From Actinobacteria bacterium BACL4 MAG-120820-bin23 (GTDB lineage: Bacteria; Actinomycetota; Actinomycetes; Nanopelagicales; Nanopelagicaceae): a stretch of DNA of 5,380 nt. The stretch lies in contig LIBD01000059.1 in the NCBI GenBank assembly GCA_001437855.1, positions 1 to 5,380 on the forward strand. Direction: 5' to 3'. The position numbers were made by a program, and so were the translations under genes. Shown in pieces: positions 1 through 5,380 of the stretch (the stretch's first letter is position 1; the number at the start of each line of letters is the position of its first letter). The notes under the pieces are model-generated. The model was given only the letters and a program-made list of their open reading frames with translations, was not told the origin of the DNA and searched no databases.

Positions 1-634
1 AGCGGTCAGAGGAAAATTATTAAAGCAGGTTGTGGAGGATCAAATACCAGTTGCAGTTAATTTTGTTGATGGACCCCAAACCTTAATCTCATTTCACGCC
101 GGTGCTAATGATGTTTTGCGCCCTAATTACAAGCCAGAGATCTCACTGCCTGAGTATGAGAAAGGGGTTAAGCAGTTAACCGAATCCGGGGCGACGGTAA
201 TAATTTTCACAGTTGTCGATAAGGTTGAAGGCGAGGGAAAGACGGCAAAGCTTTGGCATCAAAGATTTAGTGCATTTAATGAAAATATTAGAATGGTGGC
301 AGGAAAGTATCCAGCAATTTTATTTGAAGGCAAGAAGGCGGAGTTTCTAAATACCAAAGCCTTTTTAGCCTTTGATCGATTACATATGAATGCCGAAGGG
401 CATAAGAGATTAGCGAACGCAGTTTTAGAAGGGCTTGGTTTGCCATTTGATCCAAATTGGAGAGCGCTGCCAGCACCAGAGAAACCACAATCTAAATTAA
501 AAAAGAATGTAGGCAACCTTGCTTGGATTTTAGTATTTGTACTTCCCTGGATTTGGCGAAGATTACGTGGTAAATCCTCCGGTGATGGCCGAAGTGCAAA
601 ATATACTGAGCCAACTAGGTGGTCTGCACGCTGA
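1..634 (+). CDS. SGNH/GDSL-family hydrolase, 3' part (5' end outside window)
   Basis: This is the C-terminal part of a predicted serine esterase/lipase-like SGNH hydrolase. The reading frame is open from position 2, so the real start lies upstream; the GTG at 32 is internal because the codons before it (AVRGKLLKQVV) already match the family. Visible family blocks are the block III GxND motif (GAND, 101-112), supplying oxyanion-hole Gly/Asn, and the block V Asp-x-x-His (DRLH, 374-385), supplying the catalytic Asp and His. The nucleophile-Ser block (GDS) must lie outside the window. The C-terminus has a short hydrophobic run (LAWILVFVLPWIW) followed by a basic RRLRGKSSGDGR tail; actinobacterial members of this family, as I recall them, end similarly, so I do not call a membrane anchor with confidence. 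The substrate cannot be told. ppk1 follows 32 nt downstream on the same strand and may be co-transcribed. Confidence 0.85.
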   Translation, partial: AVRGKLLKQVVEDQIPVAVNFVDGPQTLISFHAGANDVLRPNYKPEISLPEYEKGVKQLTESGATVIIFTVVDKVEGEGKTAKLWHQRFSAFNENIRMVAGKYPAILFEGKKAEFLNTKAFLAFDRLHMNAEGHKRLANAVLEGLGLPFDPNWRALPAPEKPQSKLKKNVGNLAWILVFVLPWIWRRLRGKSSGDGRSAKYTEPTRWSAR

Positions 635-666
635 GTTAGCCGTTAGATTACCGTCTGTTAACCTTC

Positions 667-2769
667 ATGAAGCAATATAGGAGCATGAGCAATCATTTAA
701 TCTCTACTAATCCTAGGCAGCGATTAATTGATCGAGAGTTAAGTTGGTTAGATTTTAATGAACGGGTGTTGCAGTTAGCTGAAGATAAAAGCATTCCATT
801 ACTTGAGAGATGTCGCTTCTTAGCAATCTTCTCTTCAAATCTTGATGATTTTTACATGATCCGAGTTGCAACTTTGAAACGTAAAATTGAAAACTCAGTG
901 ACTAAGCAAAATACTGCTGGATATACCCCACTAGAGTTAATGAAAGATATCTCTAAGAAGACTAACGAATTAATTTCTAGAATGGTCAGTTGCTACCATG
1001 ATGATCTACTACCAAAGCTAGCCGATAGTGGAGTTGAGATGGTTGATTGGTCGCAACTAACTCAAGATGAAAAGCAATATATAAGTAAGATTTTTGATAA
1101 TCGAATTTTTCCAATTCTCACGCCACTAGCGGTAGATCCATCTCACCCCTTCCCATACATATCTGGCCTGTCACTAAACCTTGCCGTCTTACTTAAAAAA
1201 CCAGATACTCATGAAGAATTATTTGCCAGAGTTAAAGTTCCTGCCTCTTTGCCTAGATTTATGGAAACTACCGAGTTTGCTAGCACCAGATTTATTTCAC
1301 TCGAGCAGGTGATCATTGCTAATTTACATCAACTATTTCCAGGGATGGAGATTGAGGATTACTACACATTTAGAATTACCAGGAATGCAGATTTAGAGTT
1401 AGAGGAGGAGGAATCGGAGGATCTTTTAGAATCTATGGAGCAGGAGCTATTAAGAAGAAAATTTGGTCCCCCAGTCAGATTAGAGGTGGCAAGTGATATC
1501 AAAGCTGATTTGGTCGATAGATTAAAATCTGAATTATCAATCCGCGAAGGTGATATTTCGCGATACCAAGAGCCATTAGATTTAACTGGCTTAAATAAAA
1601 TTGCAGATTTGGATCGGCCAGAGCTTAAGTTTCGTCCATTTAAAAATCAGATCGCAAAACCACTTCGAGATATTGATCTTGAATCTAATGAAGAGTTTTT
1701 TTCAGCTATTAAAAAAGGTGAGATTTTATTGCACCATCCTTATGACTCATTTAACTCCTCCGTGGTTAGATTTTTAGAGGCAGCAGCAACTGATCCACAG
1801 GTATTAGCTATAAAGCAGACTTTGTATCGAACCTCTGGTGATTCACCAATTGTGGATGCATTAATTGAAGCAGCTGAGGCGGGCAAGCAGGTGCTGGCGG
1901 TAATTGAGATCCGAGCTCGCTTTGATGAACAGGCAAATGTTAGATGGGCAAGAAAATTAGAGGATGTTGGTGTGCATGTGGTCTATGGCTTAGTGGGCTT
2001 TAAAACTCATGCCAAGTTATCGTTAATCGTAAGGGAGGAGGCAGATAAGGTCAGGCGCTACTGCCATGTTGGAACTGGAAATTACAATCCAAAGACGGCC
2101 AGAATGTATGAAGATTTAGGAATTTTAAGTGCGGATGAGAAATTAGGTGAGGACTTAAATAAATTATTTAATCAATTATCTGGTTTTGCGCCCCAAGCCT
2201 CTTACAACCGATTACTAGTTGCCCCAAGAAGTATTCGCCCTGAGTTGCTAGCCAAAATTGATCGCGAGATTGAGAATAAAAAACAAAACAAACCTGCCTT
2301 TATTAGATTAAAACTAAACTCATTATTAGATGAGCAGTTTGTGGAGGCGCTGTATCTGGCCTCAATGGCTGGGGTAGAGGTAGATCTAGTGGTGCGTGGT
2401 ATCTGTGCCATTCGCCCTGGAATTGAAGGGCTCTCTGAAAATATTAGGGTCAAATCCATTTTAGGAAGATTTTTAGAGCACTCTCGAATATTTCACTTTG
2501 CAAATGGTGGCGATGATGAGATTTATATCGGAAGTGCTGATCTGATGGATCGAAATCTAAATCGAAGAGTTGAGTCCCTGGTCCAAATTGTTAAAGCCTC
2601 TCATAAGCAGGAGTTAATTAGAATTTTTAATCAGTACTTAGATCCACAGATTGCCAGTTGGTTTTTAAAGCCAGATGGCACTTGGCAGCGAGTTAGCCAA
2701 ACATCTGAAGGTGAGCCGCTAACAGATCTTCACACCCTAATGATTAATGCTTATAAGGAGCAGGTTTGA
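667..2769 (+). CDS. ppk1: Polyphosphate kinase 1 (Ppk1)
   Basis: Ppk1 reversibly transfers the terminal phosphate of ATP to inorganic polyphosphate through a phosphohistidine intermediate. The 700-residue length is normal for the family. Domains in approximate order: N domain (about 18-125) with RELSWLDFNERVL and SNLDDFY (Asn58, equivalent to E. coli Asn45); head domain (about 135-320); two phospholipase-D-like C domains (about 340-510 and 515-690). Catalytic residues are all present: His448 in FKTHAK (autophosphorylated, E. coli His435), His467 in YCHVGTGNYN (E. coli His454), Arg388 and Arg418 in ARFDE (E. coli Arg375/Arg405), and His605 in FLEHSRIF (E. coli His592). The spacings between them match E. 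coli. The start is uncertain: ATG667 is the furthest upstream possible (an in-frame TAG lies at 637) and ATG685 would also keep the conserved N-terminus. mutT1 overlaps its stop codon, so the two are very probably one operon. Confidence 0.98.
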   Translation: MKQYRSMSNHLISTNPRQRLIDRELSWLDFNERVLQLAEDKSIPLLERCRFLAIFSSNLDDFYMIRVATLKRKIENSVTKQNTAGYTPLELMKDISKKTNELISRMVSCYHDDLLPKLADSGVEMVDWSQLTQDEKQYISKIFDNRIFPILTPLAVDPSHPFPYISGLSLNLAVLLKKPDTHEELFARVKVPASLPRFMETTEFASTRFISLEQVIIANLHQLFPGMEIEDYYTFRITRNADLELEEEESEDLLESMEQELLRRKFGPPVRLEVASDIKADLVDRLKSELSIREGDISRYQEPLDLTGLNKIADLDRPELKFRPFKNQIAKPLRDIDLESNEEFFSAIKKGEILLHHPYDSFNSSVVRFLEAAATDPQVLAIKQTLYRTSGDSPIVDALIEAAEAGKQVLAVIEIRARFDEQANVRWARKLEDVGVHVVYGLVGFKTHAKLSLIVREEADKVRRYCHVGTGNYNPKTARMYEDLGILSADEKLGEDLNKLFNQLSGFAPQASYNRLLVAPRSIRPELLAKIDREIENKKQNKPAFIRLKLNSLLDEQFVEALYLASMAGVEVDLVVRGICAIRPGIEGLSENIRVKSILGRFLEHSRIFHFANGGDDEIYIGSADLMDRNLNRRVESLVQIVKASHKQELIRIFNQYLDPQIASWFLKPDGTWQRVSQTSEGEPLTDLHTLMINAYKEQV
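679..683 (+). promoter_or_regulatory. Shine-Dalgarno-like AGGAG inside the annotated 5' end of ppk1
   Basis: AGGAG lies one base before the second in-frame ATG (685) and 10 bases after the first ATG (667). One base is too short for normal SD use, and the first ATG has no recognisable SD. The motif therefore does not settle the ppk1 start. It may be coincidental. Confidence 0.25.
2755..2760 (+). promoter_or_regulatory. Ribosome binding site AAGGAG that fixes the TTG start of mutT1
   Basis: A strong AAGGAG lies inside the last codons of ppk1, five bases before TTG2766. It supports that unusual start codon and suggests translational coupling of mutT1 to ppk1. Confidence 0.8.
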
Positions 2770-3653
2770 GTAACACAATTATTGCAGCTGGTGCAGTAGT
2801 TTGGCGCAAAAGTGAATCAGGTCAGGTCGAAGTCGTTGTTATTCACCGTCCAAAATATGATGATTGGAGCTTTCCAAAGGGAAAAGCAGATATCGGCGAA
2901 GCAGTAATTGCTTGCGCACACCGTGAGGTATTAGAAGAGAGTAATTTAGAAACTCAATTTGGTCCTTACTTAGGTAATGTTGAGTATGAAACTATTGATG
3001 GTCCAAAGCGAGTTTACTTTTGGTCGGCTAAGGTAATAACAGCATATCCATTTACGCCAAATAGTGAGGTTGATAAATTAGAGTGGCACTCCTTAAAGAG
3101 TGCTAAAAAGATATTAACTTTAGATTCTGATAAAGATATTTTAAGTAAGTTTTCTAAACTTGATTTAGATACTAAACCATTTATTCTGCTGCGCCATGCA
3201 AAAGCTATAACTAGGGATGAGTGGCAAGGCGATGATGATGATCGACCCCTGGATTCTCTCGGTAGCTACCAGGCAGATCGATTAGTTCCGATATATGAAG
3301 TTTATAAATTAGAACAGATCCACTCCTCCGATGCTATTCGCTGTTTTGACACCGTAAATGCATTAGCTAGAAAACTAAATATTACCCTTGAAGTTAGCGG
3401 TAAATTAAGTGAGAGTGCATATAAAAAAGATAAAGAGAAAGCATTTGATTATTGCAAGGATTTAATCAAAGCCGATAAAAGCATTTTGATTTGTAGTCAT
3501 AACCCAATTTTGCCAAAACTATTTAATAAGTTAACCAAAAAAGCAGAGGTAGAATCTGATGATGAGAAATTACAACCAGCTGATAGTTGGGTGATTCACC
3601 GAAATGGTAAAGAGATTATTCAAGTAGATCGGCTTGATGCGCCAACAGCGTAA
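2766..3653 (+). CDS. mutT1: MutT1-like Nudix hydrolase fused to a SixA-type histidine phosphatase
   Basis: This 295-residue two-domain protein resembles mycobacterial MutT1 (Rv2985), which also sits next to ppk. MutT1 proteins hydrolyse 8-oxo-(d)GTP to the diphosphate and can act on diadenosine polyphosphates, so likely roles are nucleotide-pool sanitation or dinucleotide turnover in the cytoplasm. The Nudix domain (about 1-125) has the box Gly39-x5-Glu45-x7-Arg53-Glu54-Val55-x-Glu57-Glu58; the usual Gly near its end is Asn60. The histidine-phosphatase domain (about 137-290) has LLRHAKA (Arg143, His144 nucleophile), SSDAIRC (Arg192), LSE (Glu216) and CSHNPILP (His245), a complete-looking active site. 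The start is TTG, chosen because of an AAGGAG five bases upstream; its first bases share the ppk1 stop (TTGA). The gene ends 4 nt from the stop of the convergent ppx. Substrate is inferred from the family. Confidence 0.9.
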   Translation: MSNTIIAAGAVVWRKSESGQVEVVVIHRPKYDDWSFPKGKADIGEAVIACAHREVLEESNLETQFGPYLGNVEYETIDGPKRVYFWSAKVITAYPFTPNSEVDKLEWHSLKSAKKILTLDSDKDILSKFSKLDLDTKPFILLRHAKAITRDEWQGDDDDRPLDSLGSYQADRLVPIYEVYKLEQIHSSDAIRCFDTVNALARKLNITLEVSGKLSESAYKKDKEKAFDYCKDLIKADKSILICSHNPILPKLFNKLTKKAEVESDDEKLQPADSWVIHRNGKEIIQVDRLDAPTA

Positions 3654-3663
3654 AGTTTTACGC
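3648..3663. repeat. Perfect inverted repeat spanning both convergent stop codons
   Basis: GCGTAAA (3648-3654) and TTTACGC (3657-3663) are exact reverse complements around a 2-base centre. As RNA it can form a 6-bp stem (GCGTAA/TTACGC) with an AGTT loop from either strand. The stop codons of mutT1 (3651-3653) and of ppx (3658-3660 on the minus strand) both lie in the arms, since both genes end with GCG TAA. There is no U-run on either side, so it is not a classical intrinsic terminator, but it is the only hairpin I see at the junction. Confidence 0.5.
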
Positions 3664-4575
3664 CTCCATCCAATCCATCCACTTTAAAACTACACCCTCT
3701 CGTAAGGCCCATGGGCAAACCTCTAACTCAGCTAAATCTAAATTTCGCATCACACTCTCTGCCACAAAGGCACCGGCCACAATTTGTGAGGCTCTATTTT
3801 CAGAAACACCAGGTAGTTTTGCTCGCTCATCAGTGTTCATCTCAGATAACTTAGAAGAAATCTTTCTAATTGCATCAGCTTTAATATTTTTGCCATTTCC
3901 ATCAAACCAATCACCAGCTAATCTAGCTAAGGTGCGCAAAGTTTTACTAGTTGCAATCGCACGATCTGAATCTTGGTGTTTAACTAGGGTGGGCAGAATT
4001 TGCTCTAATTTATTTTCAATATGATCTCGAAGAGCTCTAATACTTTTATCTGTGTATGGATCTCCTGACAAAAAATCTTTAGTCAATCTGGCAGCACCTA
4101 ATGGAAGTGAGGTGGCAATCTCTGGTGATTCATCCACCCCAGCTGCCATCTCTAAGGATCCGCCACCAATATCAATTACTAGCAATCTGCCACTAGACCA
4201 ACCAAACCACCTGCGAGCTGCTAAGAAAGTTAACTTCGCCTCCTCTTCACCACTTAAAACCTGTAGATCAATATGAAAATCCTTATTAATTTTACTTATA
4301 ACCTCTTCACCATTTATTGCCTCACGTAATGCCGATGTGGCAAAGGGTAGTAACTCTTGAGTTTGTACTGAGGCAGATTGTTGAATCGCGCGATTTATAC
4401 AAGCCCTTAACTTTTCTACCCCTTCATCTGAGATTTGATTATTCTCTTGGATGTATTGCGTAAGTTTTAACTCTTCCTTGTAATTAAAGGTTGGGTTTGG
4501 TCTTGCCCCAGGTGAGGTATCAACTACTTGTAGGTGGACGGTATTTGAGCCCACATCTAATACACCAAGGCGCAT
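3658..4575 (-). CDS. ppx: Ppx/GppA-family exopolyphosphatase (short, Rv0496-like)
   Basis: This predicted cytoplasmic enzyme removes terminal phosphates from polyphosphate, opposing Ppk1. At 305 residues it is the short form with only the two actin-like ASKHA domains and no C-terminal HD-like domain, like M. tuberculosis Rv0496 (Ppx1). The N-terminal phosphate-binding motif is DVGSNTVHL (Asp7-Leu15). The SGEEEAKL segment (108-115) carries the glutamate region that aligns with the E. coli PPX catalytic Glu121. The second phosphate loop is DIGGGSLE (Asp135-Glu142). ATSKTLRTLARL and a conserved end, CPWALREG, are also family-typical. The start MRLGVLDVGSNT matches the family N-terminus; only a weak TAGG lies 8 bases upstream. 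Its 3' end meets mutT1 at 4 nt, and upstream it diverges from tRNA-Thr. Some Ppx/GppA proteins act on pppGpp, so that activity is an alternative or addition. Confidence 0.93.
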   Translation of the reverse strand: MRLGVLDVGSNTVHLQVVDTSPGARPNPTFNYKEELKLTQYIQENNQISDEGVEKLRACINRAIQQSASVQTQELLPFATSALREAINGEEVISKINKDFHIDLQVLSGEEEAKLTFLAARRWFGWSSGRLLVIDIGGGSLEMAAGVDESPEIATSLPLGAARLTKDFLSGDPYTDKSIRALRDHIENKLEQILPTLVKHQDSDRAIATSKTLRTLARLAGDWFDGNGKNIKADAIRKISSKLSEMNTDERAKLPGVSENRASQIVAGAFVAESVMRNLDLAELEVCPWALREGVVLKWMDWMEA

Positions 4576-4635
4576 ACGGGCAACCTACATGATTTACTTG
4601 CTAAATTTGCTGCGGGATGTGTGGTGATTTATTCA

Positions 4636-4644
4636 TGGCATAAT
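4636..4644 (+). promoter_or_regulatory. Probable extended -10 promoter element of tRNA-Thr
   Basis: TGG followed by CATAAT fits an extended -10 (TGn plus a five-of-six match to TATAAT). Transcription would start near 4651, giving a leader of about 8 bases before the mature tRNA end at 4659. I see no good -35 box at 17 bases (GATGTG at 4616 is poor). The site lies in the 83-nt spacer that must also hold the promoter of the divergent ppx. Confidence 0.45.
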
Positions 4645-4658
4645 TACGCCCGCAACAC

Positions 4659-4733
4659 GCCTCTCTAGCTCAGTGGTAGAGCAGCCGCCTTGTAAGCGGC
4701 AGGTCGTCAGTTCAATCCTGACGGGGGGCTCCA
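4659..4733 (+). tRNA. tRNA-Thr (anticodon UGU)
   Basis: A full cloverleaf can be folded. The 7-bp acceptor stem is 4659-4665 with 4723-4729 (GCCTCTC/GGGGGGC, two G-U pairs). The D stem is 4668-4671 with 4679-4682. The anticodon stem is 4684-4688 with 4696-4700, enclosing loop CTTGTAA with anticodon TGT at 4691-4693. The variable loop is AGGTC. The T stem is 4706-4710 with 4718-4722, loop TTCAATC. The discriminator is U (4730) and CCA is encoded (4731-4733). UGU reads the threonine codon ACA (and ACG by wobble). Confidence 0.97.
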
Positions 4734-4741
4734 GATTTATC

Positions 4742-4780
4742 TTCTACTCTTTCCATCATCAATCAAAGTAGAGTTTTGTT
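4742..4780 (+). terminator. Weak hairpin plus T-run between tRNA-Thr and the GMC gene
   Basis: TTCTACT (4742-4748) can pair with AGTAGAG (4767-4773): seven pairs, one of them G-U, with an 18-base loop, followed directly by TTTTGTT (4774-4780). This could end tRNA transcription, but the stem is AT-rich and the loop large. The 3' arm also overlaps the only SD-like sequence (GTAGAG) for the ATG at 4781, so it could instead affect translation of that gene, or be chance. Confidence 0.3.
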
Positions 4781-5380
4781 ATGGCTACTAGAGACTTTGA
4801 TGTCGTAGTAATCGGCTCTGGCTTTGGTGGCTCAGTGGCAGCACTTCGCTTAACTGAAAAAAATTATAAAGTTGCCATCTTAGAGGCTGGCAAAAGATTT
4901 AATGATAAAGATTTTCCTAAGACCTCTTGGCGATTGCGCAAATTTTTATTTATGCCCCGCCTTGGACTTAACGGGATTCAGCGAATTCATGTGCTGCCAG
5001 ATGTTTTAGTTTTAGCTGGCGCAGGTGTCGGTGGTGGTTCATTAGTTTATGCAAACACCTTATATAAACCACCTGCCTCATACTTTGAAGATAAACAGTG
5101 GCGAGATATTACTAATTGGGATCAGGAGTTATCTCCTTGGTATGACCAGGCATCTAGAATGTTAGGAGTTGCGCAAAATCCATACTTTTCCGCCTCCGAT
5201 AAAGCCATGAAGCAGGTGGCAGATCAAATGGGAGTAGGGCACACATTTAAGTTAGCCCCACTTGGGGTTTATTTTGGTGATGGTGTTGGGGTTAAAGCTA
5301 AGGATCCATTTTTTGGTGGTGTAGGTCCAGATCGAAGTGGTTGTTTGCAATGTGGTGCATGCATGACTGGCTGCCGGCAT
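4781..5380 (+). CDS. choD: FAD-dependent GMC oxidoreductase, ChoD (cholesterol oxidase)-like, 5' part
   Basis: The first 200 codons are present and the frame is still open at the window end; family members are usually over 500 residues. The protein is predicted to oxidise an alcohol or sterol-type substrate with bound FAD. The N-terminal Rossmann dinucleotide motif is Gly12-x-Gly14-x-x-Gly17 in VVVIGSGFGGS, with Glu35 (ILEAG) positioned to bind the FAD ribose. The GMC signature region GAGVGGGSLVYANTLY spans 80-95. The stretch KTSWRLRKFL...RLG...GIQRIH closely resembles M. tuberculosis ChoD (Rv3409c) as I remember it. A cysteine cluster CLQCGACMTGC (Cys188, 191, 194, 198) ends the visible part. 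ATG4781 is the natural start, directly before the conserved FAD motif; a weak GTAGAG lies 7 bases upstream. The true substrate of this subfamily is uncertain, so cholesterol should not be assumed. Confidence 0.88.
   Translation, partial: MATRDFDVVVIGSGFGGSVAALRLTEKNYKVAILEAGKRFNDKDFPKTSWRLRKFLFMPRLGLNGIQRIHVLPDVLVLAGAGVGGGSLVYANTLYKPPASYFEDKQWRDITNWDQELSPWYDQASRMLGVAQNPYFSASDKAMKQVADQMGVGHTFKLAPLGVYFGDGVGVKAKDPFFGGVGPDRSGCLQCGACMTGCRH

Noticed and set aside
32..34. GTG at 32 as the true start of the SGNH hydrolase
   Set aside because: The in-frame codons upstream to position 2 continue the family sequence, and the catalytic Ser block would be missing, so the gene is cut by the window edge.
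259..516. Minus-strand open frames of 66-85 codons within the SGNH hydrolase region
   Set aside because: They lie antisense to a well-supported coding frame, have no recognisable protein features, and look like chance frames.
1399..1470. Acidic, Glu-rich run in Ppk1 (ELEEEESEDLLESMEQEL) as a possible insertion or low-complexity oddity
   Set aside because: An acidic D/E-rich stretch at this place is normal in Ppk1 proteins.
2202..2459. 85-codon minus-strand open frame inside ppk1
   Set aside because: It is antisense to the conserved C-terminal domain of Ppk1, and its composition looks like a shadow frame.
3224..3244. Asp repeat (GATGATGATGATGA) in mutT1 as a microsatellite
   Set aside because: It is only four Asp codons and corresponds to the ordinary GDDDxRPL segment of SixA-like domains.
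3833..4276. Two plus-strand open frames (63 and 74 codons) antisense to ppx
   Set aside because: The ppx reading frame is clearly the real one; these translations show no motif and no SD.

Overview
The window looks like chromosomal DNA from a low-GC, streamlined actinobacterium. By eye the base composition is AT-rich (roughly 40% GC), leucine is mostly TTA, and the genes are packed tightly. Yet the proteins are typically actinobacterial: a polyphosphate kinase followed by a MutT1-type Nudix/histidine-phosphatase fusion (the ppk-mutT1 order known from Mycobacterium tuberculosis), an Rv0496-type exopolyphosphatase, and a ChoD-type GMC oxidoreductase. A freshwater acI/Nanopelagicales lineage (Planktophila or Nanopelagicus-like) fits best. 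This assignment is an inference, not a database result.

Layout from left to right. Positions 1-634 (+) hold the 3' end of an SGNH/GDSL hydrolase. After a 32-nt gap comes ppk1 (667-2769, +), complete, with all key catalytic residues. Its stop codon overlaps the TTG start of a Nudix-SixA fusion gene, mutT1 (2766-3653, +). Tail to tail with it, only 4 nt away, is a ppx/gppA-family exopolyphosphatase on the minus strand (3658-4575). An 83-nt divergent spacer (4576-4658) separates ppx from a tRNA-Thr(UGU) gene with encoded CCA (4659-4733, +). After 47 nt begins a FAD-dependent GMC oxidoreductase resembling ChoD (4781 to the window end, +, incomplete).

The core of the window is a compact polyphosphate locus. 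Ppk makes polyphosphate from ATP, Ppx removes terminal phosphates from it, and MutT1 hydrolyses oxidised or dinucleotide-type nucleotides and carries a second phosphatase domain. Synthesis and degradation genes face each other, and the junction between them is a near-perfect small palindrome that contains both stop codons.

No mobile element, CRISPR array, phage gene or defence system is visible, and no gene-free stretch exceeds 300 bases. The points worth a second look are small: the stop-codon palindrome, the TTGA start-stop overlap, a non-canonical Nudix box residue, a complete SixA active site, a four-cysteine cluster in the GMC protein, and a hairpin between the tRNA and the GMC gene.
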